Assembly (NCBI GenBank): GCA_965649825.1 | Contig: OZ287702.1 | Location: 124,001 to 188,000, forward strand | DNA from: Penicillus capitatus | Lineage: Eukaryota; Chlorophyta | Length of the DNA stretch: 64,000 nucleotides | Reading direction: 5' to 3' | Shown here: positions 36,871 to 45,810 of the stretch, in pieces | Numbering within the stretch: position 1 is the stretch's first letter | Layout: each line of letters starts with the position of its first letter | The notes under the pieces: model-generated | The model's database searches: none | Seen by the model: only the letters and a program-made list of their open reading frames with translations | What the model was told of the DNA's origin: nothing | Translations under genes and position numbers: made by a program

Positions 36871-37950
36871 TGACGGCCGTGCGGGAATCTCCAATGCAGG
36901 ACGCCTCGCCCAAAGACGCCCCGTTGCGGTCACTGTTCCCTGATGAACCCTCCCCTCCTTCGCCCAACAGTCCCAAACTCAAAGTCGCCATCATCGGAGC
37001 GGGACTGGCCGGTCTCTCCACTGCCGTCGAACTTCTCGATCAAGGGTCTTTTTTCGCACTCTCATTGCGTCGTGTCACACCAAGTGTCTCAGACATGAGG
37101 TGGAGATCTTCGAAGGCAGGAAATGGATTGGGGGCAAGCTGGCATCCTTCGTGGACAAGGATGGCAATCACATCGAGGTATCCAGATGATGTCGGTATCT
37201 TGCCCGTGCTCTCACTGATGGAGTGCTACAGTGGGGCTTGCATGTGTTCTTCGGTTGCTACTTCAATCTGTTTCGCCTCATGGCAAAGTGCGGCGTTCTG
37301 GAAAACCTAGAACTGAAGGAACACATCCATACCTTCATCAACAAAGGGGGAGACGTCCGAGGACTCGATTTTCGCTTCGAGATCAACGGACGGAGAATCG
37401 GAGCGCCATTCCACGGTAGAGGCCGCCGCTCTACTGCAGGGGATACACTAAACAGTGCTTCTGGCTCTTTTCAGGCCTCAAGGCTTTCTTCTCGACAGAT
37501 CAATTGAGTCCTGCCGACAAAGTAGCCAATTCTGTGGCCCTGGGGACCTCACCCATTGTCCGGGCGCTGTTCGATCCGGAAGGAGGCATGCGTGATGTCC
37601 GTGCCTTGGACAACATGAGTTTCACAGAGTGGTTCACCAGCCATGGTGGATCACGAGCATCCATTGACCGTCTCTGGGACCCCATAGGTGTGATATCTCT
37701 GAATCTGCTGCATCTGTCTGCTGATGGTGTGGATGCCAGCCTATGCGTTGGGCTTCCTGGACTGTGATCACATTTCGGCTCGATGCATGTTGTCCATTTT
37801 CCTCTTCTTTGCGACAAAGACTGATGCGTCGGTGTTGCGACTGTTGAACGGATCTCCTGCCGAGCGGCTGTTGAAGCCCATTGTTAACTACATTGCTTCC
37901 AAAGGCGGAACCATTCACACTCGACGAGGATGCAGGTCCCTCACTCTTTT

Positions 37951-38128
37951 TGTTGTGAGAACGGAGATAAGAGGAAACAAAAACGCCTTTTTCTTTTTAA
38001 AACAAACAGGTATCTTTACAATGGAGAATGTCCTTTTTTAAATTAACGACGGTTCTAAGGCTTTATCTGCAGCCAGCCATTCGAGATCATCTGTTGGATC
38101 TGCTGTAACCGCTGCATCTGTTTCAACA
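37951..38128 (-). repeat. LTR, 3' copy of the Ty3/gypsy-type element
   Basis: 178 bp, TGTTGTGAGAAC...TTCAACA on the plus strand. Matches 44357-44534 with very few differences (for example a T/C near the right end). The integrase frame reads into it, with the stop at 38038-38040. Confidence 0.95.
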
Positions 38129-39767
38129 TGGGCCCATCCACCTTCATGCGCGTAATATTTCCGAAGCTGAGACGAATGCGCCAAGAATTGTCCTCCGGCC
38201 TCCGCCGGATTAGCCACGATCCATGTCGATCTTGAATGATGTGCCAATATTCTGAGAGGACCATACCATGAACGCGCCAGTTTTCCTTGATTTGCTCGTG
38301 CTGTTGGGTCGTAGACTAACACTTCATCACCCACTTGCAGTGGCCTTGACAATCGATGGTGTTTCCGGTTGTACAGGGCCTTCATGTAATCCTTTGCTTG
38401 TCTTTGGACGTCGATGGCATGTTCTCTTTCTGATCGTACTGTATTCCACGGCAGTCGTTGACGATTTCGACTAAGTCCATATGCGAGTGTGATAGGCGTT
38501 GAATCAATGCCTCGATGCCAACTCGTGTTGTAAGCGTCTACCACTTCCTGCAGCTTTTCTGGCCATTCCTCCACGGCTTCGTCGACTGTCCGACGCAGGC
38601 GATTGAGTAATGTTCCGATCACTCGTTCGGCAAGACCAATTCCTTGGGGGTAGTAACTTGGAGTGGGCCTGAGTTCTATTCTGCGCCTGAGTATCCAGCG
38701 TTGAAACTTCGCGCTCTGCCATACTTGTCCATGATCAACTGCGATTATTTTGGGCTGTCTGGGAAATTGGTGCGTCCAACGCTCAAGAAGAGGGAGAATG
38801 TGAGCCACACCAGGTCTGTTGATTACTCCAGCCTTGCACCATCGCGTTGCGGCGTCGACCAAAACCAAAAGGTAGTTCCCATCGCGGAATGGGCCAGCTA
38901 TGTCCATGTACATCTTGTCTGCGAAATTGTGTATGATCTCTTCTCCGGGAGCATCTCTGTACTGTCGGGGTGCGTGAAACTGGCACTGCTCACACTTTTC
39001 CACAAAAGAAGGGACATCCTCTGTCAATCCTGGCCACGTTCCGTAGTCGAGCTCGACATTCTTTTTTGTTTTCTCGAAACCCCAGTGTCCTTGATGCCCT
39101 CGACGGATGATCATCTCCCTGCCGTGGACATCGGGTCTCTCTTGGGGGATTGGCTGTACTAATTGTATCCTGGGCTTCCCTCTTGCTGTTTCAATCCCAC
39201 GTGACAGTAAGTCAGCTCCTTGATTACTCTCGCCGGGGACAAAGGCAAATTCGACATTTTCCTCGTTCGCGAGGAGATAGGCGATCAATCTGGCCACACG
39301 CACATCATGTGTGACTAATTCGCCCCTTTGTAACTGTTCCACGAGTGCACGGTTGTCGTTGAAGACTGCTGTGGGGCAAGTACCGCGCAAAGGCTTCGTC
39401 TTCTTCAGTGCATACACCAATCCTCTGAGTTCCCCGAGGTAGCTGCTCGATCTCTGGTCCTCGAGTTTGCTCGAACCTATGTCGAGCAGTTGTTTCTCGC
39501 CACGTCCCGATGACGGAAGTCCGAAAAGTACGTAGCCGATATGAGAACCCGACCAATCTGAGTAGAGTTCGTACCGGACGAACTCTCGATTGGCAAGTGC
39601 CACTTTCTCACACCGACTTAGTGCCTCAGAGAAAGCCTCATAAGTTGTACGTTGTGTCTCCGCCCACCAGTCTTCATCCGCGACATTGCATTTGGCCTGA
39701 GTGAGTCGATTGCGCAGTGGCATCAAGAGTTTCTCAAGGTGCGGTACATGAGTGCGCACAAAGGAAA
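38038..39767 (-). CDS. pol, RNase H and integrase part (interrupted)
   Basis: The RNase H region contains [15 protein letters not shown] and [15 protein letters not shown]. The integrase has the HHCC zinc domain (H and H in [13 protein letters not shown]) and catalytic acidic residues in [24 protein letters not shown] and [22 protein letters not shown]-terminal [18 protein letters not shown] segment (GPY/F-like) follows. The stop at 38038-38040 lies inside the 3' LTR. The upstream end is fixed by the nested element's LTR at 39768. Confidence 0.92.
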
Positions 39768-40103
39768 TGTCGGATATGCAGATGTCACGTCGCCCGCCAC
39801 AGCCATCAGAACGGTTGCGTCGGCGAAGAACCACCCTGGCGCACTGACCATCGGTCGCGACGGGTGTTCGCCTTTGACCTGCTGTTGCAATAACGGTAGG
39901 CTGATGGTTGTTGAACGTGGGCAGGAGTTCTCAGCTGTTGCTCTTGAGGTTAGGGAATCCCCAACCACCGCGAGTACTTAAACGCGACAGTTTCATGTAA
40001 TCCAACTCGTATTCCTGTGTTCGCGGTCTGAGCGTGCGTTCACGTCGTCGTTCGCGCTGAGAGCCGATTCGTGTGAAGCGCATCGTTACAGCGATTCCCG
40101 ACA
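39768..40103 (+). repeat. Left LTR of the nested element
   Basis: 336 bp, TGTCGGATATGCAG...CGATTCCCGACA; same length as the right copy and apparently identical. Confidence 0.93.
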
Positions 40104-40107
40104 TCTG

Positions 40108-40920
40108 GTGGACCTCCGGGGCACTGTCGAACGTTTTCTTTCGTTTCTGACAGACCATGCGCATCGAGTCGACACCCTGCCCCGTTACGACGGACGCGGC
40201 GACCCTATGAGACGGGTCAGCAGAACGAACGCATTCGTTCTCTCGACGCGAGTGGATGGCGGCACGGGGACACGAGCGGACGAAGCGGACGGAGAAACCG
40301 CCAGGGTGGCGGATGGGCAAACCGACAGACGCCAATGCGGTGTGGCTGGCCAGGCGAGCGAAGCATGCTCGAAGCCAGAAAACAGTGCGTTCGACTCTGG
40401 CAGCAAGTCTGAAGTGGCTGCTGCGGTGGAGGAGTCGATGCACAGCCTCGGCGGTTACGTTTGCGACCGCGAAGAAAACGACAGGAAGAACTGCGTTTTG
40501 GCGCTGCGTATCCAGAGACCCGAGGAACGTCACATCAATGTCGAGCCGGAGCCAGAAGTGCTTTCGGCCGTCACATCTCATTTCATTGAAAACGTATCCT
40601 GTTTTGCGATGACCGTCCGATATACGGTCGAATACGAACCCTCTGCGGTTACGACAGCGACCGCGAAGAAGACGACAGAAAAGATTGCGTTTTCACGCTA
40701 CGCAATCAGAAACCTGACGAAGTTCATTGTTGCTCCGAGCAGATGCCAGAAGTGCGCTCGGATATCCGATTTCGTTTCCTTGAGAACACCGACTGTTATC
40801 ACGCTGACCGTTCGACGCATGGTCAGAACATCTTGGATGAAGCTTGGACTGCGCCAATGGAGGAGTCGCGACGCTGGCGATCGCGACGGCGCTACACGGA
40901 AACCGACGACGAAGTTATGA
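40108..40920 (+). CDS. Internal ORF of the nested element with repeated peptide units
   Basis: Open frame of 270 residues filling most of the nested element's interior, with no similarity to gag or pol that I can see. One unit reads GYVCDREENDRKNC, then QRPEERHINVEPEPEVLSAV and FIENVSC. A second copy, starting near 40645 and in another frame, reads GYDSDREEDDRKDC, then PEVRSDIRFRFLENTDC. The ORF thus contains two repeats thrown out of register by a frameshift. It may be a decayed coding region or packaging sequence. Function unknown. Confidence 0.5.
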   Translation: MDLRGTVERFLSFLTDHAHRVDTLPRYDGRGDPMRRVSRTNAFVLSTRVDGGTGTRADEADGETARVADGQTDRRQCGVAGQASEACSKPENSAFDSGSKSEVAAAVEESMHSLGGYVCDREENDRKNCVLALRIQRPEERHINVEPEPEVLSAVTSHFIENVSCFAMTVRYTVEYEPSAVTTATAKKTTEKIAFSRYAIRNLTKFIVAPSRCQKCARISDFVSLRTPTVITLTVRRMVRTSWMKLGLRQWRSRDAGDRDGATRKPTTKL

Positions 40921-41089
40921 CGAACCACGTCGACGAAGTTTTCGATGCTGGCTGAAAGATTCCGTTTGACAGAGGTCCGTGTCAACAGACTTGAAGACCC
41001 GTCTGTTCTGCCTCGTCCCGACTGTGTGTTTTTCGTTCTGTCTGTCACTCGAGCATGAGGACATTATGCCACGAGTGAGGAGGAGTCAC

Positions 41090-41425
41090 TGTCGGATATG
41101 CAGATGTCACGTCGCCCGCCACAGCCATCAGAACGGTTGCGTCGGCGAAGAACCACCCTGGCGCACTGACCATCGGTCGCGACGGGTGTTCGCCTTTGAC
41201 CTGCTGTTGCAATAACGGTAGGCTGATGGTTGTTGAACGTGGGCAGGAGTTCTCAGCTGTTGCTCTTGAGGTTAGGGAATCCCCAACCACCGCGAGTACT
41301 TAAACGCGACAGTTTCATGTAATCCAACTCGTATTCCTGTGTTCGCGGTCTGAGCGTGCGTTCACGTCGTCGTTCGCGCTGAGAGCCGATTCGTGTGAAG
41401 CGCATCGTTACAGCGATTCCCGACA
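41090..41425 (+). repeat. Right LTR of the nested element
   Basis: 336 bp, same sequence and ends as 39768-40103; followed by the GGAAA target duplication. Confidence 0.93.
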
Positions 41426-42619
41426 GGAAAGAATACCGATAGCCCTCTCTAAGGACTTCCGATTGTTGATCGGTCCAAGCTGGGTGTGCTTCTCACTCAA
41501 GTAAGGAGCCAGTGTGCGAGTCCCCTCGCAGATTTCATGCCTCAAGTACTGAATACTCTTGCGAAGAAGACGCAGCTTATCTTTATTGACCTTCAATCCA
41601 TATCGTGCCAACCGACCAAAAATCATTCGCAAATTTCGATTGTGTTCTTCGACATCATCGCCCCCAACAAGAAGGTCATCAGCGTACTGCACATGAGGTA
41701 TTCCCCGGAGAACATAAGCAATGCGCTCTGCGAAAAGTGTGGGTGACCAATTAAAACCCTGAGGCAGCCGGTTATAAAAAAAGTGCCGCGTACCGAAGGA
41801 AAAACCAAAAAACGGTCTCATATCCAAGGAAAGTGGGATGGAAAAGAAGCCATCCTTTAAGTCGATGATGCTGTAAATCCGCCACGAGGAGGGAATCGAG
41901 TTAAGAGCCCGCCGGGTATCCACTTGTCTCATACCGTCATTGGGAAAATATGCGTTGAGGGCCCTGAAGTCATTTGTGATACGTACCTCGCCATTCGGCT
42001 TGGAGACTGGATTGAGTGGACTAAGATAGATCCTTTCCGCGGGGCTGCACTCGGTGATGTATCCCTTGACAATGTACTCCTCCAACAGCGACTCAACCGC
42101 CGTGGTCTTGATCACTTGGTCCGTCCGAAGCGATGTCCGTCTGCCTCGATCCAATGACTTCGGGGCGTTGCATGGGACTTCCGCCAACGACACTTGGAGC
42201 TTTTTCATTGGAGCCGTGATGGGGTGTTGTGCAAGGTCGAAAACTGTGGGGAAATCTTGCAGAAGCATTGATGTAAGCCGCTTCTCATCGTCGCACAGAT
42301 TTCCTTCGGTGGTAGAGACTTGTACTGGAGGGAGTTTCTTTACTTCGCAACGGTCCACGTTGAAGAAACGGATGACTGCAGACCGTGACGAAATTACTGT
42401 CACGACATCTCGAGCGTTAAACACGTTTAGTGTTACGCATCCGCTCTTGCCAATTGCGTACGACGCAAGTGTTCCGGCGATGTTGACAGCGCATGCTGTG
42501 AAAATGGGACCGCGAGCTTCAATCTTCCAAGGAAGCTTGAATTGTTTCCATTCTCGTGGCTGTAGAAAGTGCGAACGTGCAAAAGGGATGCACACGGTGC
42601 GATTGGAAGACTTCTGCAC
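41426..42619 (-). CDS. pol, reverse transcriptase part (interrupted)
   Basis: Encodes the RT core: VSKPNGEVRITNDFRALNAY, IYSIIDLKDGFFSIPLSLDM, FFYNRLPQGFNWSPTLF and the catalytic HVQYADDLLVGGDD. The open frame can be followed upstream to about 42760 without a start, as expected for a frameshifted Gag-Pol. It is broken at 41425/41426 by the nested element. Across the nested insertion the frame continues without loss into the RNase H/integrase part at 39767, so pol was open before that insertion. Confidence 0.9.
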
Positions 42620-42842
42620 GGCGCCACTGGCCGGGACATCCCAGAGTTGAGTGAGAATGAGTGTTGATTTGTCGCATGTCGCCTCAGGGCCGACGGGCTG
42701 CGACTGTCCCGCCGACCCCGTCAGTTTGACGACACGAGCGGGAGGATGTTCCCGTCTTGTTTTGCTTCAAACTTCGGGAAGTCGATGGAGATCTTCAGAG
42801 TGCGGAGTCCTGGGAATCCGAGTAGTGGCAGCTGCGTGTTCT

Positions 42843-44357
42843 TCACCACCACAATGTCATGAAGGTCCTGCAACTACCAAGCCGGATTTTTGTATAGAAA
42901 GCGCCTTCCGATTGTTGAGTTGAGCCATCAAACCCAGTGAGCGTCATTCTACGTGAACGATCAATTCGAATTCTCTCTTCGATGGGAATCAATGCTTCTG
43001 GTAGTATATTAACGCTCCCGCCCGAGTCCAACAGCATCTCCACGTCCTTTTGCTTCAATTGTGGCATATATGCCTTGACTCTCATCTGCGCAGTTGATGC
43101 CGCCGCAGTCGCAAGTACTGCATTTGCGACCTCTCCTGATGGCATTCCCTCCTCCAGATGGCGATACTCGCCTCCGTCGTTGTCGTCTACGACGGCCTCG
43201 TTGACGCCGAATGGACGTTTTGAAGGATTTCCGCGATTGAGGGGACAATCAACCTTCCAATGCCCCATTTTCTTGCATCGAGGGCATGGCGTCGTTGGAA
43301 GTGTCGTGCCTCCCTTTGCGTTGTTGTTGCGTTGTGGCCGTGTGAAGCTCGGTTTCTGTGCTTCCGACGTGTTGCCCTTGTCAAGGAACATCCAGTATTG
43401 AAATTCTTGCTTAAGCGTCTTGGTAACCACCTCGAAAGTCAAGTCTTCTAGAGCGTACTGTCGAAACAGTGCTTGCTGCTGTCTTTCCAATGATTGAAGA
43501 AGAATTTGAATTGCCCTTCGATCATCCAACAGCCCAGGTCTTGAACGAACCAATGACTTGAAGTTGCTCACATGAGATAGAATATCTTCGGCTGTCCTTG
43601 TCTTGGGTTTCATCCCGCGCAAGTGGTTGGTGAGAACTGTCCTGTCATCATCGACTTTAACAATCATTTCTTCCAAGAACTCTCCAATCTTGCACCACAA
43701 ACCATCCAGCACCAACCGACTTCCATCGCTCATCTGCTCTGACGCCGGAAGGGTGTCCAACCCTGTTTCTTCCTTGACAAGTTGTTGTATTCTCGTGTGA
43801 ACACCTCGTCCAAACGGATCTGACCGATCAAAATGTGACAGGAGCACTCGAATTCTTGCGCTGACGGACTGTTCTGTGAACTCGAGACCTTTGAAGATGT
43901 CTTCATGCAGGCTTTGTGACCACTGTCGCAGTGCTGGCGGTTTGTCTGACACGGTGGCTGCGGTTGAGTGGTGAGGGAGGGGCTGTGCCGTGCGTGGTGT
44001 TTCTTGTGATTGGCCCGAGCTCGTGCGAATCCTCCCACGAGCAAGCAACTCCCAATCACGCCATACGGCAATCGCACAGCGCCACACAACCACCGCGGTG
44101 AGCACCCAGATAACCGCCGCATTCTCGTGGAGCGTGTTCAGGGCACGCTGCAACTCATACAAAGCGCCGTCGAGATAATAATACTCATACGTCAGAACAC
44201 GCCAGGTATGGAGAACCGACCTTGTATGGAACGTATAAGTCCATACCGTCGGAACCTCTGCGCCACGTAGGATCCATCTCGTCGTGAAGTAGAGAAAGGC
44301 GATGCCGATAAACAGTTTAAAGGAGGACCAAAACACTTGGCCTCGCTGCGAAACCAT
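42843..44357 (-). CDS. gag-protease ORF of the Ty3/gypsy-type element
   Basis: Single open frame of 504 residues. Near the N-terminus are two hydrophobic stretches that could span a membrane (FWSSFKLFIGIAFLYFTTRW and VIWVLTAVVVWRCAIAV), unusual for Gag. The capsid-like region is helical (FLEEMIVKVDDDRTVLTNHL). A CCHC zinc knuckle reads CPRCKKMGHWKVDC, and the aspartic protease begins VEMLLDSGGSVNIL. The frame stops at 42843, while protease-like sequence (DIVVVKNTQLPLLGFPGLRT) continues in another frame. A programmed frameshift or a mutation must therefore separate it from pol. The first ATG uses the last LTR base, so the real start may be downstream. Confidence 0.85.
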   Translation of the reverse strand: MVSQRGQVFWSSFKLFIGIAFLYFTTRWILRGAEVPTVWTYTFHTRSVLHTWRVLTYEYYYLDGALYELQRALNTLHENAAVIWVLTAVVVWRCAIAVWRDWELLARGRIRTSSGQSQETPRTAQPLPHHSTAATVSDKPPALRQWSQSLHEDIFKGLEFTEQSVSARIRVLLSHFDRSDPFGRGVHTRIQQLVKEETGLDTLPASEQMSDGSRLVLDGLWCKIGEFLEEMIVKVDDDRTVLTNHLRGMKPKTRTAEDILSHVSNFKSLVRSRPGLLDDRRAIQILLQSLERQQQALFRQYALEDLTFEVVTKTLKQEFQYWMFLDKGNTSEAQKPSFTRPQRNNNAKGGTTLPTTPCPRCKKMGHWKVDCPLNRGNPSKRPFGVNEAVVDDNDGGEYRHLEEGMPSGEVANAVLATAAASTAQMRVKAYMPQLKQKDVEMLLDSGGSVNILPEALIPIEERIRIDRSRRMTLTGFDGSTQQSEGAFYTKIRLGSCRTFMTLWW

Positions 44358-44534
44358 GTTGTGAGAACGGAGATAAGAGGAAACAAAAACGCCTTTTTCT
44401 TTTTAAAACAAACAGGTATCTTTACAATGGAGAATGTCCTTTTTTAAATTAACGACGGTTCTAAGGCTTTATCTGCAGCCAGCCATTCGAGATCATCTGT
44501 TGGATCTGCTGTAACCGCTGCATCTGCTTCAACA
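44357..44534 (-). repeat. LTR, 5' copy of the Ty3/gypsy-type element
   Basis: 178-bp partner of 37951-38128. On the minus strand it is followed directly by the primer-binding site. The first ATG of the gag frame straddles the LTR/primer-binding-site junction. Confidence 0.95.
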
Positions 44535-44668
44535 CTTTTCGTCCCTCTTTTCGGTGCCCAATCCATTTTCATGACAGAAAGATCTTGTATGATTACCAAG
44601 AGAATGGATATCCGATTGTGACGGGTTTACAGATGGCGGACGGTTCCGTGGTCAAGGCTGATGTATAT

Positions 44669-44770
44669 TGCTATGTGATAGTCTTCTATCACATAGCATG
44701 TGTTGCCTCCCATTTCGCCCGAACGGCTCGAAGCTGGTTAAGCACATCGGGTATTTGATGGCATCATTCG
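44669..44770 (-). pseudogene. ATG16 exon 1 fragment, copy 1
   Basis: About 100 bp aligning to 31527-31628 (start codon region of ATG16) at roughly 85 percent by eye. On the minus strand it still shows QLRAVRAKWEATHA but has lost the frame near the start through a one-base insertion and stops just after HAM. Too short and broken to code. Confidence 0.82.
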
Positions 44771-44828
44771 CCATCTCATGAAAAATCTTAACGCGTGTGA
44801 AGTTCTGTAGGAAGATTCTTGTATATCC

Positions 44829-44960
44829 TCGCGACGCGACGACACCCCAGGACGACGTGCCAAGCCGCTATTTTTCGGAGACGCGACGCGACGACACCCC
44901 AGGACGACGTGCCAAGCCGCTATTTTTCGGAGACGCGACGCGACGACACCCCATGACGAC
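44829..44960. repeat. Tandem repeat with 52-bp period
   Basis: Units containing GACGCGACGACACCCCAGG then ACGTGCCAAGCCGCTATTTT start 52 bp apart (the GACACC anchors are at 44841, 44893 and 44945). The third unit degrades into GACGACTCAGCAAGC repeats up to about 45070. A related single unit is at about 45745-45800. Confidence 0.85.
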
Positions 44961-45082
44961 TCAGCAAGCGGAGAGACCGACCAAGACGACTCAGCAAGCC
45001 GACGCGTCGTTCATACGGAAAGACGCGACGAAGACGACTACCCAAGCCGACGCAGGAGTTCATACGGAGAGACGCTAGCCAA

Positions 45083-45445
45083 ATGGAAGGTCTGAGTCTT
45101 ACCCAAAAGACGAGATTGCAGTACATTCTAGACGACTTTTTGTCGTTCATTGACCTTTGGTTTTCTTCACTGACACACTCGCGAAGTTTACCCGATTTCT
45201 TTACCGGCATGCCTGTTGATCGAACCTTGAAATTCTTTATGTTCTGTCGATCGTTTACAGCTACTGCGAGAAAGGCAGAGACGTGGACGATGATCGAGTG
45301 CAGTTTCAAGTCATCAATGATCAGTAACGGTTTAATAACTGCCCCGGAGGTCCACCAGTCTGACAGGGATGCGAGAGACTCTGGCGCGCCGCGAACGCGC
45401 CGACGCGTGTGCGAAAACGGAGGGACAGTGTTGAGTCAAAGCTGA
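45083..45445 (+). CDS. Unknown ORF of the tandem module
   Basis: ATG at 45083, 120 residues: MEGLSLTQKTRLQYILDDFL, SFIDLWFSSLTHSRSLPDFF, ECSFKSSMISNGLI. No domain recognised. A decayed homologue at 45811-46090 (copy 2) preserves the same pattern through stops and frame breaks (LAFIDIWFSAVSHSRSLPSF, ECSLKELMISNGFI). The protein pattern was therefore once under constraint and is not a chance frame. It may be the protein of a mobile element or virus-like sequence of this host; I cannot tell which. Confidence 0.5.
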   Translation: MEGLSLTQKTRLQYILDDFLSFIDLWFSSLTHSRSLPDFFTGMPVDRTLKFFMFCRSFTATARKAETWTMIECSFKSSMISNGLITAPEVHQSDRDARDSGAPRTRRRVCENGGTVLSQS

Positions 45446-45586
45446 GACTACTTGCAAGATGCGTCCAGTCAATTAATACCCTCGGCGCCCGCGGACCGCT
45501 GTCATGTCAGGAGGCGGACAGTCTGTCCGGTCTGCGGGGCCGCAACCGTTGTCGTACACCCGTCAGTGGTCAAGGCTGATGTATAT

Positions 45587-45688
45587 TGCTATGTGATAGT
45601 CTTCTATCACATAGCATGTGTTGCCTCCCATTTCGCCCGAACGGCTCGAAGCTGGTTAAGCACATCGGGTATTTGATGGCATCATTCG
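45587..45688 (-). pseudogene. ATG16 exon 1 fragment, copy 2
   Basis: Second copy of the same ATG16-derived piece, 918 bp to the right of the first and apparently identical to it, including the perfect palindrome at its left end. Confidence 0.82.
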
Positions 45689-45810
45689 CCATCCCATAAA
45701 AAAAATTTAACGCGTGTGAAGTTCTGTAGGAAGATTTTTCGGAGACGCGAAGCGACGACGCCCCAGGACGACGTGCCAAGCCGCTATTTTTCAGAGACGC
45801 GAAGCGACAA

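Larger units (their letters stand above)
39768..41425 (+). mobile_element. Nested short LTR element (1.66 kb) inside pol
   Basis: 336-bp direct repeats at 39768-40103 and 41090-41425 begin TGTCGG and end CCGACA, with a 5-bp target duplication GGAAA (39763-39767 and 41426-41430). The internal part is only 986 bp. It opens with a primer-binding-like TGGTGGACCTCCGGGGC and closes with a purine run GAGTGAGGAGGAG before the right LTR, so it reads on the plus strand. It has no RT or integrase and is therefore a non-autonomous (TRIM/LARD-like) element mobilised in trans. The two LTRs look identical, marking a recent insertion. Confidence 0.93.
37951..44534 (-). mobile_element. Ty3/gypsy-type LTR retrotransposon (6.6 kb, minus orientation)
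   Basis: Flanked by 178-bp LTRs (37951-38128 and 44357-44534) that begin TGTTG and end CAACA, with a 5-bp target duplication CTTTT (37946-37950 and 44535-44539). The uninterrupted target sequence survives in the intact desaturase at 60722-60726, proving the insertion. Read on the minus strand, the order is LTR, primer-binding site TGGTTTCGCAGCGAGGCC, gag with CCHC knuckle and protease, reverse transcriptase, RNase H, integrase, LTR. Integrase after RNase H is the Ty3/gypsy order. The two LTRs look almost identical, indicating recent transposition. pol is disrupted by a nested element at 39768-41425. Confidence 0.95.
36872..44668 (+). pseudogene. Partial zeta-carotene desaturase copy split by LTR retrotransposon
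   Basis: Segments 36872-37950 and 44535-44668 match the intact desaturase (61800 down to 60593) in inverted orientation. The copy starts inside the transit peptide/linker ([20 protein letters not shown]), keeps the dinucleotide motif [20 protein letters not shown] and exons up to IHTRRGCR, then is cut by the retrotransposon at CTTTT. It resumes as far as GSVVKADVY and ends where ATG16-derived DNA begins. It lacks the start, the transit peptide and the catalytic C-terminal half. Divergence looks low before the insertion and higher in the last 130 bp. A non-functional fragment. Confidence 0.9.
44649..45566. repeat. Tandem module, copy 1 (918 bp)
   Basis: Starts TGGTCAAGGCTGATG (the last bases of the desaturase copy), continues through the ATG16 fragment, the 52-bp repeats and the ORF at 45083, and ends GTACACCCGTCA(G). 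The same sequence order restarts at 45567. Because copy 2 begins with the same desaturase bases, the tandem duplication came after the fragments had been joined. Confidence 0.8.

Noticed and set aside
38644-39162. 172-codon plus-strand open frame
   Set aside because: Antisense to the integrase domain; no features of its own.
42054-42650. 198-codon plus-strand open frame across the retrotransposon
   Set aside because: It is the antisense shadow of the RT frame, which carries the real YADD and other RT motifs on the minus strand.
44829-44960. Possible CRISPR-like array at the 52-bp repeats
   Set aside because: Units are contiguous with no variable spacers, in a eukaryotic contig; a simple tandem repeat.
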